Shown here piece by piece: positions 1-6,090 of a stretch of 6,250 nt of DNA. How positions within the stretch are numbered: position 1 is the first letter of the stretch; each line of letters begins with the position of its first letter. Source of the stretch: an uncultured Burkholderiales bacterium. GTDB taxonomy: Bacteria; Pseudomonadota; Gammaproteobacteria; Burkholderiales; Burkholderiaceae_C. The notes beneath the pieces are model-generated. The model was not told the origin of the DNA. It saw only the letters and a program-made list of their open reading frames with translations, and did not search any database. Made by a program: the position numbers and the translations under genes. The stretch is taken from the NCBI GenBank assembly GCA_937897495.1, contig CALCBL010000440.1:1-6250 (forward strand), given 5' to 3'.

Positions 1-283
1 AAATGCGGTCGCTTTTTCGAACGCCTTGTTCTATCAGCCAGTTCGCCACTTGGTTGGACCGCTTCGATAGTTCTTCGTAACTTAACAGGGACTGATGACC
101 CGAGTCTTCAACGATGTGCAGTGCTGGCGCAGTGTTGTTTTGGGCGATGGCGTCAAAGTAATCAATGGCCCAGTTAAAGGTATCTAACTTCGGCCAACTG
201 AATTCTGCGTAGGCAGCATCATAATTTGTACGCTGCTTTATCAGAAGATTACGAGCGTTAAGGAATTGATCTAGTTCGCGCAT
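1..283 (-). CDS. AMP-binding acyl-CoA synthetase, N-terminal part (cut by window edge)
   Basis: Only the first 94 codons are present; the gene runs off the left edge. Translating the minus strand from the ATG at 283-281 gives an uninterrupted frame beginning MRELDQFLNARNLL. Around residues 30-45 is the stretch WPKLDTFNWAIDYFDAIA, followed by ALHIVED (54-60), LSYEELSKRSNQVANWL (67-83) and EQGVRKSDR (85-93). This pattern is typical of the N-terminal lobe of ANL-superfamily acyl- or aryl-CoA synthetases, which activate a carboxylic acid with ATP and transfer it to CoA in the cytoplasm. The ATP-binding P-loop and the C-terminal lid lie outside the window, so the substrate class (acetate, medium-chain, benzoate-like) is undetermined. 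An AGAGG Shine-Dalgarno-like sequence lies 10 nt upstream of the ATG on the minus strand (294-298). The gene is divergent from the antiporter gene. Confidence 0.85.
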   Translation of the reverse strand, partial: MRELDQFLNARNLLIKQRTNYDAAYAEFSWPKLDTFNWAIDYFDAIAQNNTAPALHIVEDSGHQSLLSYEELSKRSNQVANWLIEQGVRKSDRI

Positions 284-378
284 AGTTAAATGACCTCTTG
301 TTTAGCAAGCATTTGGCTTTTCATCTCAAAAGATAGAGCAAATAGGCGAAAGGCAATTTATTTAGTTAGGATAGCCTT
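284..378. promoter_or_regulatory. Divergent intergenic spacer with possible leftward promoter
   Basis: This 95-bp AT-rich spacer lies between two divergently transcribed genes, so it should hold promoters for both. On the minus strand, TTGAGA (complement of 324-329, five of six matches to the sigma-70 -35 consensus) stands 17 nt from GCTAAA (complement of 301-306, three of six matches to the -10 box). It would give a leader of only about 10 nt for the acyl-CoA synthetase. I see no convincing -35/-10 pair for the rightward gene. Assignment is weak and rests on consensus matching by eye. Confidence 0.25.
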
Positions 379-2121
379 ATGACATCCTTGGAATTAATGC
401 TTTTGTACCTGTTGGCCGCCGTTTTGGGGGTCGTGGGTTGTCGTCTGCTAAAGCTACCGCCCATGCTGGGCTATTTGCTTGTGGGCGTCTTAATTGGCCC
501 TAACGCACTTGCTTTGGCGCAAAACTCCGAAAGCATCCGCCATCTGGCCGAGTTTGGTGTGGTCTTTCTGATGTTTGTCATTGGCCTCGAATTCAATTTG
601 CCCAAGTTGAAGTCCATGAAAAAGCATGTGTTTGGATTGGGTGTCCTCCAAGTGGTGCTGACCATAGCGTTGATCACAACGGGGTCACTGTTTTTAAATA
701 GCATGGCACCCACTTTGTGGCAGATGAGTTGGCAGACGGCGCTGGCTTTGTCGGGTGCTTTGGCCATGAGCAGCACCGCCATTGTGATCAAGCTCATGTC
801 TGACAGTCTGGAGTTGGACACTGAGCATGGCAAGCGTGTGGTTGGCGTGTTGCTCTTCCAAGATTTGGCGGTCGTGCCGTTGCTGGTTCTTATTCCTGCC
901 CTCAATGCGCCGCCAGAGGAATTGATACCCGCTTTGTTACTGGCTGCGCTCAAAGGCGCAGCATTGATTACCTTGTTGCTGACGGGCGGCCAAAGGCTGA
1001 TGCGTTGGTGGCTGCTACTGGTGGCTCGCCGCCAAAGCGAAGAGCTTTTTGTGATGAACGTCTTGTTGATCACATTGGGCTTGGCTTGGCTCACTGAGCT
1101 TGCCGGACTTAGCTTGGCACTGGGCGCTTTTGTAGCGGGCATGTTGATTTCCGAAACTGAATTCAAGCACCGGGTGGAGTTGGACATCAAGCCCTTTCAC
1201 GATATCTTGCTTGGCCTGTTCTTCATCACCATTGGCATGATGCTAGATTGGCGCATTATTTGGGATCGATGGGCATTCGTCTTGTTCTTGTTCACGGTGC
1301 CCGTTATTTTTAAATTCGGACTCATTGCGGCTCTCACTCGATTGAGTGGTGCCAGTGAAGGTATTTCTTTGCGCACTGGTTTGTATTTGGCGCAAGCAGG
1401 GGAGTTCGGTTTTGTGTTGCTCACACTGGGCGGTCAAAATCAATTGATTCCTGCAGATTGGCTTAATCCAGTGCTGGCCAGCATGGTGCTGTCTATGTTG
1501 GTCTCGCCCTTCATCATCCTGAACGCCAATGAATGGGTCATGAAATGGTCGGCTAACGATTGGCTGCAGCAATCTTTAGGAATGACTCAAATAGCGCAGA
1601 AAAGCATGGACATCGACAAGCACATCATCATTTGTGGTTATGGGCGATGTGGCCAAAACTTAGCCAGGCTGTTGCAGACACAAAACGTTCCTTACATGGC
1701 CCTAGATTTGGATCCAGACCGAGTCAGTCGCGCGCAGTCGCATGGTGAGCAAGTTGTCTATGGCGATGCTGCTCGTTTGCAGTCGCTCATGGCGGTGGGG
1801 CTGGTGCGAGCCAGTGCCGTGGTGGTGACTTATTTAGAAAACGCATCTGCAATGCGTGTGCTTGCGCTGACCAAAGAGCATGCTCCACAAGTGCCAGTCA
1901 TTGTTAGAACACAAGACGATTTGGACTTGGAGAAGCTGCAAGCAGCAGGGGCAGCCGAAGTGGTGCCCGAAACAATTGAAGGATCATTGATGTTGGCAAC
2001 GCATGCGCTTGCTTTGGTGGGTGTGCCAATGAAGCGCGTTATTCGCATGGTTCAAGAACAAAGAAATCAGCGTTATGCGTTGCTGAAAGATTTTGATCGT
2101 GGAAGCGAAGTAGATGATTAA
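379..2121 (+). CDS. KefB/KefC-type monovalent cation:proton antiporter (CPA2) with RCK domain
   Basis: This 580-residue inner-membrane protein exchanges K+ (possibly Na+) for H+ and is likely gated by nucleotides or thiols. Residues 1 to about 385 are very hydrophobic, with roughly 12-13 membrane segments. Recognisable CPA2 motifs are EFGVVFLMFVIGLEF (58-72), LLFQDLAVVPLLV (158-170) with the transport-site aspartate D162, HDILLGLFFITIGMMLD (274-290) and LAQAGEFGFVLL (337-348). The segment ELDIKPF (267-273) resembles the regulatory loop of E. coli KefC. From about 414 to 530 there is an RCK_N/TrkA_N Rossmann domain: HIIICGYGRCGQ (415-426) carries the GxGxxG dinucleotide loop, ALDLDPDRV (441-449) ends the second strand, and YGDAARLQSL follows. 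Length is close to E. coli KefC (about 620). The start is supported by TTAGGA (366-371), 7 nt upstream. No KefF/KefG ancillary gene is adjacent. KefB, KefC or YbaL identity cannot be decided, so no symbol is given. Confidence 0.93.
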   Translation: MTSLELMLLYLLAAVLGVVGCRLLKLPPMLGYLLVGVLIGPNALALAQNSESIRHLAEFGVVFLMFVIGLEFNLPKLKSMKKHVFGLGVLQVVLTIALITTGSLFLNSMAPTLWQMSWQTALALSGALAMSSTAIVIKLMSDSLELDTEHGKRVVGVLLFQDLAVVPLLVLIPALNAPPEELIPALLLAALKGAALITLLLTGGQRLMRWWLLLVARRQSEELFVMNVLLITLGLAWLTELAGLSLALGAFVAGMLISETEFKHRVELDIKPFHDILLGLFFITIGMMLDWRIIWDRWAFVLFLFTVPVIFKFGLIAALTRLSGASEGISLRTGLYLAQAGEFGFVLLTLGGQNQLIPADWLNPVLASMVLSMLVSPFIILNANEWVMKWSANDWLQQSLGMTQIAQKSMDIDKHIIICGYGRCGQNLARLLQTQNVPYMALDLDPDRVSRAQSHGEQVVYGDAARLQSLMAVGLVRASAVVVTYLENASAMRVLALTKEHAPQVPVIVRTQDDLDLEKLQAAGAAEVVPETIEGSLMLATHALALVGVPMKRVIRMVQEQRNQRYALLKDFDRGSEVDD

Positions 2122-2278
2122 ACGTGCATCGTTTCTTAGAAATAAATTAGAAATTCCGTGAAATTAAATATCAAAACCACACTGCTTGCAAAGTATGGAC
2201 TTTTTCAGCATTTCCCTCAACAATCGTAAAAAATGATTGCTGAAGTTTGTTTGATTCATTGATATAAGGAGACGTGGC
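2122..2278. promoter_or_regulatory. AT-rich spacer upstream of the binding-protein operon
   Basis: This 157-bp gene-free stretch probably holds the end of the antiporter transcript and the promoter of the downstream operon. It is clearly more AT-rich than the flanking genes. I could not find a sigma-70 promoter pair worth naming. There is no GC-rich hairpin followed by a T run, so no intrinsic terminator is called. An imperfect inverted repeat (2204-2244) is listed separately. The region ends in a strong Shine-Dalgarno, AAGGAGA at 2266-2272, 6 nt before the ATG at 2279, which fixes the start of the binding-protein gene. Confidence 0.4.
2204..2244. repeat. Imperfect inverted repeat, possible operator or hairpin
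   Basis: TTCAGCA (2204-2210) is matched by TGCTGAA (2238-2244), a perfect 7-base inverted pair. Nested inside, CAATC (2221-2225) faces GATTG (2235-2239), overlapping the outer right arm by two bases. The centre is 35-75 nt upstream of the ATG at 2279, a plausible place for a regulator site. The arms are short, and chance is a real alternative in AT-rich DNA. Confidence 0.25.
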
Positions 2279-3256
2279 ATGTTAAAGAATTTTTTCAAAG
2301 GACTTTCCATACTGATGGCCCTCGTGTTGTCATCGGCAGCGTGGGCGCAGGGGGCATACCCTCAAAAACCAGTCACCTTGATCGTGCCATTTCCTGCAGG
2401 CGGCATCGCAGATTTGTCGGCCCGTGCTCTCAAGGCTTCTTTTGATAAAGCTTTGGGCCAGCCAGTTTTAATCGTAAACCGCCCAGGTGCCTCGGGCGCC
2501 ATTGGTGCGGCAGCTGTTGCCAGCTCCAATCCAGACGGCTACACACTGATGTACACCCTTTCCAGTGTTGCCAGTGTTCCGGAGCAGGCGGTTCTCAATG
2601 GTCAAAAGGCACCCTTCACGCTAGATCAATTCGTACCTGTAGCGCGTGTCACGGTTGATGTTGTGAGCTTGGTGGTGCGTGCCGATAGCCCCTACAAAAC
2701 GTATCAAGATTTTGTGGCCGCAATGCGAGCCAATCCGAAAGGCTTGACTTATTCATCTAGCGGAAACTATGGCATAAGCCACTTTCCTGCTGAGATGTTG
2801 CTGGCTGCCACGCAAACCGATGCACGTCACATTCCTTACGCGGGTGGAGCCCCCATGTTGACGGCCTTGATGGGAGGTCAAGTAGATTTCAACATCCCCG
2901 TTCGCACACTCGCCTTGCCGCACGTTCAAAGCGGTCGCCTGCGCTATTTAGCCATGTATGGCAACAAGCGCTGGGCACAGGCACCAGACGTGCCCACTCT
3001 TTCTGAACTGGGGGTGCCCATTGATTTTGTTCCGTGGACCGGTTTGTTTGCCCCATCTGGGACGCCCCCTGAAGTTTTGGCCACTTTGCGCAGAGCCTTG
3101 CGTGCTGCATCTCAAGACAGCCAGTTCATTGAAACGGTTGGCAAAAGCTCCGCGGGTGAGATTTCATACTTAGACGGCAGCGAGCTTGAGGCATTTTGGA
3201 AGACCGACTTGGCCCGTACATCTGTCACCATTCAGCGCATCGGACGCGTTCAATGA
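2279..3256 (+). CDS. Bug/TctC-family tripartite tricarboxylate transporter-type substrate-binding protein
   Basis: This 325-residue secreted protein should bind a small, usually carboxylated, metabolite in the periplasm. Residues 1-23 form a Sec signal peptide: basic start MLKNFFKG, hydrophobic core LSILMALVLSSA, and AWA before the predicted cut ahead of Q24. The mature protein begins with the family signature YPQKPVTLIVPFPAGGIAD (27-45) and then LSAR; the loop containing D45 normally contacts the ligand. Further family blocks are NRPGASGAIGA (67-77), NPDGYTL (84-90), YSSSGNYGISHFPAEML (158-174), IPYAGGAPMLTALMGGQVD (185-203) and PDVPTLSELG (236-245). Length fits the family (about 320-330). 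Paralogues are very abundant in Burkholderiales, often without membrane partners, and no TctA/TctB gene is seen here. A strong Shine-Dalgarno (AAGGAGA, 2266-2272) supports the start. The stop TGA shares ATGA with the next gene, linking it to the molybdenum hydroxylase. Ligand unknown. Confidence 0.94.
   Translation: MLKNFFKGLSILMALVLSSAAWAQGAYPQKPVTLIVPFPAGGIADLSARALKASFDKALGQPVLIVNRPGASGAIGAAAVASSNPDGYTLMYTLSSVASVPEQAVLNGQKAPFTLDQFVPVARVTVDVVSLVVRADSPYKTYQDFVAAMRANPKGLTYSSSGNYGISHFPAEMLLAATQTDARHIPYAGGAPMLTALMGGQVDFNIPVRTLALPHVQSGRLRYLAMYGNKRWAQAPDVPTLSELGVPIDFVPWTGLFAPSGTPPEVLATLRRALRAASQDSQFIETVGKSSAGEISYLDGSELEAFWKTDLARTSVTIQRIGRVQ
3253..3256 (+). other. ATGA stop/start overlap between binding protein and Mo subunit
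   Basis: The ATG of the large hydroxylase subunit (3253-3255) overlaps the TGA stop of the binding-protein gene (3254-3256). No clear Shine-Dalgarno precedes this ATG, so translation is probably re-initiated by ribosomes finishing the upstream gene. This supports one transcript for both genes. Confidence 0.85.
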
Positions 3257-5442
3257 CTTTAGCGGTTCCGCGAGGTTTTACAGTTGACCGCAACGATGGT
3301 CGCCCTGTCTTGCCGGGTAATTTGCACACCAACCGCCAACTTTCGCAATGGCTTGATTTCTCTCAGCCCGGCCGCTTGAGATTGTTCACGGGGAAGGTGG
3401 AATTAGGGCAGGGTATTCTGACGGCTTTGTCGATTATTGCTGCAGACGAACTAGATCTAAGTTTGAATCAGGTGCACATCGTGAGTGCAAGCACCTTGGA
3501 AGGGCCTGATGAGGGCATGACCAGCAGCAGTATTTCAGTCCAAGATTCCGGATCAGCCATTCGTCACGCCTGTGCCGAAGTTCGTTTTCTGGCCCTTCAG
3601 GAGGCTGCCAAACACCATGGTGTGCCAGCAGAAAATGTGTGTATCAAGCAAGGACGCTTCACCGATACCCAAGGTCGCAATCTGGGAGATTATTGGGATT
3701 GGCTTAAAAACATCAGCCTGCATCGGGAATATGAAGGTCTGGCCAAGCCCAAACCCGTTGCAGAACTCAAGCTGCATGGCCACGGCAAAGTTCGACGCAT
3801 TGATCTTTTTGAAAAGATCATGGGACAGCCCCGGTTCATCCACGATCTGCGTTTGCCGGACATGCGGCATGGCAGAGTACTTCGCGCGCCATCAGTGACT
3901 GCCCAATTGGTCAATCCCGATCAACCAGTGCCTGCTAATGTGTTTGATACTGGGTCAGGCTCGTCCACACATCTGATTGTGGATGGCCGCTTTATTGGCG
4001 TTGTGGCGGCAACTGAGATGGAGGCTGATGCTGCGCTAAGCCAACTGCAAGAGCAGGTTGCTTGGCGCGAGTCGGCTTCCTTGCCAGACATGCACAACTT
4101 GGCCGACTTCCTGCGCAACGCACCGCATGAAACAACCCATACCCTTCAAAAAGGGCAGATTCTCGAGGCTGACGATGATGAGGTGAGCCTTTCGCGCGAA
4201 TACTTCAAGCCCTACATTGCCCACGCCTCAATTGGTCTTTGTTGTGCACTGGCCCAATGGAACGGTCAGACCCTGCAGGTCTGGACCCACAGCCAGGGTA
4301 TCCAAAATTTGCGCGATGACCTTACAAAAGCTTTAGGACTAGACAAACAGTCCATTGTCATGCGCCATGTTGAGGGGGCTGGTTGTTATGGCCACAACGG
4401 TGCCGACGATGTGGCGTTTGACGCGGCTCTGTTGGCCATGCACCAACCCGGCCATCCTGTGCGCGTCGTATGGTCACGGGCAGATGAGCTTTCGCAGGCA
4501 CCACTGGGAAGTGCCCACCTGGTGTCACTCAGGGCCCGCTTAAACGAACATGGTCATATTAGTCACTGGCATCACGAGTTGTGGGCCAATGGTTACAGTT
4601 CTCGGCCAGGTCGCTCTTTAATTCCGACCTTGCTTGGGGCTTCGCAGTGCGCACAGGGGCAGCCCATGCCTTTGGCCATCAACCCGCCATTGGCCGCAGG
4701 GGGTGGCTCCGACCGCAATGCTATTCCTGGCTATTCATTTGACAACACGCATGTGGTGAACCACCGACTGACGGTGATGCCAATTCGTACCTCAGCCATG
4801 CGGGCACTGGGGGCCTTTGCCAACGTGTTCGCCATAGAATCTTTCATGGACGAGCTGGCCCATGCCAGTGGCCAAGACCCCTTGCAGTTTCGCAAACTGC
4901 ACATGCAGGACCCTAGAAGCCTGGCCGTTCTTAATGCAGTGGTTGATCGCAGCACTTGGTGGCACCTGCCAAAAGCCGAGGGTGTTGGCCATGGCGTGGC
5001 CTGGGCTCGCTACAAAAACACCTCTGCGTGGTGCGCTGTTCTGGCACGTGTTCAGGCAGGCGAGACACTGCGAGTGTTGCAGCTCGATGTAGCCGTTGAT
5101 GTGGGCCGTGTGGTAGACCTAGACGGCGTCATCAACCAGACCGAAGGCGGTGCTTTGCAAGGTATGAGTTGGGCTCTTAAAGAGGCGGTTCAGTTTGACC
5201 GCACGCGCATCACAACCCAAAGCTGGGCCGACTATCCCATCTTGCGTTTCAGTGAAGTACCTGAGTTGAAAATTCATGTTCTTGACCAGCCCGAGCAGCC
5301 CTCACTGGGTGCTGGCGAGTCGGTTCAAGGGCCCGTGGCTGCCGCCCTGAGCAATGCCTTGTTTGATGCACTGGAAGTTCGAGTTCGCAATTTGCCCTTG
5401 TCCCAAGACCACATCCTACAGGCGCTGAACGCACCCAACTGA
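3253..5442 (+). CDS. Xanthine dehydrogenase-family molybdopterin-binding large subunit (IorB/NicB-like)
   Basis: This 729-residue catalytic subunit should carry molybdopterin cofactor and hydroxylate an N-heterocycle or aldehyde with water as oxygen donor. I start it at the ATG at 3253, which overlaps the preceding stop as ATGA; the in-frame TTG at 3196 would add 19 residues read out of frame from the binding-protein gene. Motifs in order: GKVELGQG (47-54), the Moco-contacting GQG loop; DEGMTSSSISVQDSGSA (86-102); hammerhead-like segment GQPRFIHDLRLPDMRHGRVLR (191-211); AHASIGLCCALAQW (323-336); VEGAGCYGHNGADDVAFDAA (373-392), equivalent to the glycine-rich Moco loop; SAMRALGAFANVFAIESFMDE (514-534); and LGAGESVQGP (685-694), whose E689 is the catalytic base position. 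The GQG loop lies near the N-terminus, as in isoquinoline oxidoreductase beta subunits, rather than in the C-terminal half as in xanthine dehydrogenase. There is no Tat or Sec signal and no fused cytochrome c domain as in NicB. Substrate not assignable. Confidence 0.93.
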   Translation: MTLAVPRGFTVDRNDGRPVLPGNLHTNRQLSQWLDFSQPGRLRLFTGKVELGQGILTALSIIAADELDLSLNQVHIVSASTLEGPDEGMTSSSISVQDSGSAIRHACAEVRFLALQEAAKHHGVPAENVCIKQGRFTDTQGRNLGDYWDWLKNISLHREYEGLAKPKPVAELKLHGHGKVRRIDLFEKIMGQPRFIHDLRLPDMRHGRVLRAPSVTAQLVNPDQPVPANVFDTGSGSSTHLIVDGRFIGVVAATEMEADAALSQLQEQVAWRESASLPDMHNLADFLRNAPHETTHTLQKGQILEADDDEVSLSREYFKPYIAHASIGLCCALAQWNGQTLQVWTHSQGIQNLRDDLTKALGLDKQSIVMRHVEGAGCYGHNGADDVAFDAALLAMHQPGHPVRVVWSRADELSQAPLGSAHLVSLRARLNEHGHISHWHHELWANGYSSRPGRSLIPTLLGASQCAQGQPMPLAINPPLAAGGGSDRNAIPGYSFDNTHVVNHRLTVMPIRTSAMRALGAFANVFAIESFMDELAHASGQDPLQFRKLHMQDPRSLAVLNAVVDRSTWWHLPKAEGVGHGVAWARYKNTSAWCAVLARVQAGETLRVLQLDVAVDVGRVVDLDGVINQTEGGALQGMSWALKEAVQFDRTRITTQSWADYPILRFSEVPELKIHVLDQPEQPSLGAGESVQGPVAAALSNALFDALEVRVRNLPLSQDHILQALNAPN

Positions 5443-5460
5443 TAAAAGCCTAGCCAGACC

Positions 5461-5925
5461 ATGATCACCATCAACGCCAAGAACATCGAACTTACCGTGC
5501 CGGACAAAACCCCTTTGCTCAGTTATTTACGCAATGAGTTGAGCTTGTCGGGCCCCAAACTGGGTTGTGGCGAAGGCGAGTGCGGTGCTTGCATGGTGCT
5601 TGTAGACGGCCGCCCCCAAACGTCTTGCAATCTGCCGCTCTGGTCGGTGAAAGGCCATGCGGTGACCACCCTAGAGGGCCTGGGCACAGCAGAAAATCCC
5701 CACGCTTTGCAGCAAGCATTCTTGGAAGAGAACGCAGGTCAGTGCGGCTATTGCCTGAGCGGCATCTTGATCAGTGCAAGCGCTTTGTTACAAAACACCC
5801 CAGATCCAACACGGGCGCAGATTTGTCAGGCCCTAGAAAAACACCTGTGCCGTTGTGGAGCGCATGAACGCATTATTCGCGCCATTCAACTTGCAGCACA
5901 AAAAAGCAGGATGTCAATAGACTGA
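5461..5925 (+). CDS. Two-[2Fe-2S] small subunit of the molybdenum hydroxylase (IorA/NicA-like)
   Basis: This 154-residue iron-sulfur subunit relays electrons from the molybdenum centre of the large subunit to an external acceptor. The N-terminal half is a plant-type ferredoxin fold with cluster ligands C36, C41, C44 and C56 (GCGEGECGACMVLVDG at 35-50). The C-terminal helical half has the second cluster ligands C95, C98, C130 and C132 (QCGYCLSGIL at 94-103; HLCRCG at 128-133). All eight cysteines are present, and the length matches family members of about 150-160 residues. It follows the large subunit gene after 18 nt (5443-5460), presumably in the same operon. The spacer has no recognisable Shine-Dalgarno, so translation may depend on coupling. 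The start fits the family N-terminus (MITINAKNIELTVP). The order large then small is the reverse of the iorAB and nicAB arrangements. No FAD subunit gene lies beside it. Confidence 0.95.
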   Translation: MITINAKNIELTVPDKTPLLSYLRNELSLSGPKLGCGEGECGACMVLVDGRPQTSCNLPLWSVKGHAVTTLEGLGTAENPHALQQAFLEENAGQCGYCLSGILISASALLQNTPDPTRAQICQALEKHLCRCGAHERIIRAIQLAAQKSRMSID

Positions 5926-6090
5926 ACTGCGCATCATAGATCTGGCGGCATCAGCTAGCGCGACCTGCCGGCTAGTGGTGTCACTGATATACGTCATGGG
6001 TCGTAAAGGGAAGAAATGGGCTCGCATTTCACTGACTTTCGATTCGAGGCTTATTTGATGGAAAATACAATCAATTCACAAGGAGCAATC
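5926..6090. promoter_or_regulatory. Spacer before the aldehyde dehydrogenase, possible promoter
   Basis: This 165-bp stretch has no gene I can support. A small inverted pair, CTAGC (5955-5959) and GCTAG (5971-5975), is not followed by a T run, so it is not a convincing terminator. TACAAT at 6066-6071 matches the sigma-70 -10 box in five of six positions, but the sequence 17 nt upstream (TTCGAG, 6043-6048) is a poor -35. It could be an internal promoter needing an activator, with a leader of roughly 12 nt, or chance. Confidence 0.3.
6080..6085 (+). promoter_or_regulatory. Ribosome binding site fixing the aldehyde dehydrogenase start
   Basis: AAGGAG stands 5 nt upstream of the ATG at 6091. An in-frame ATG at 6058 would add 11 residues ([11 protein letters not shown]), but nothing resembling a Shine-Dalgarno precedes it, so 6091 is preferred. 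Confidence 0.8.

Noticed and set aside
471..1190. 239-codon open frame on the minus strand inside the antiporter gene
   Set aside because: It is fully antisense to a gene with strong family motifs, its translation resembles no protein family, and it has no supported start. It is a reading-frame shadow.
2263..2268. TATAAG as a -10 box for the receptor gene
   Set aside because: It overlaps the Shine-Dalgarno and would place the transcript start at or past the ribosome binding site.
3196..3252. 19-residue N-terminal extension of the large Mo subunit from an upstream in-frame start
   Set aside because: The codon at 3196 is TTG, the extension overlaps the end of the receptor gene in another frame, and the ATG at 3253 forms a classic ATGA overlap.
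5955..5975. CTAGC/GCTAG hairpin as a terminator after the Fe-S subunit gene
   Set aside because: The stem is only 5 bp and no T run follows, so it does not meet the pattern of an intrinsic terminator.
5996..6058. 20-residue open frame ([13 protein letters not shown]...) ending in TGATG with the upstream in-frame ATG of the aldehyde dehydrogenase
   Set aside because: It has no ribosome binding site and no family resemblance, and the aldehyde dehydrogenase start at 6091 has a good site of its own. Chance is the simplest explanation.
6058..6090. ATG at 6058 as the start of the aldehyde dehydrogenase
   Set aside because: It has no Shine-Dalgarno, and the extension would be encoded across the ribosome binding site that serves the ATG at 6091.
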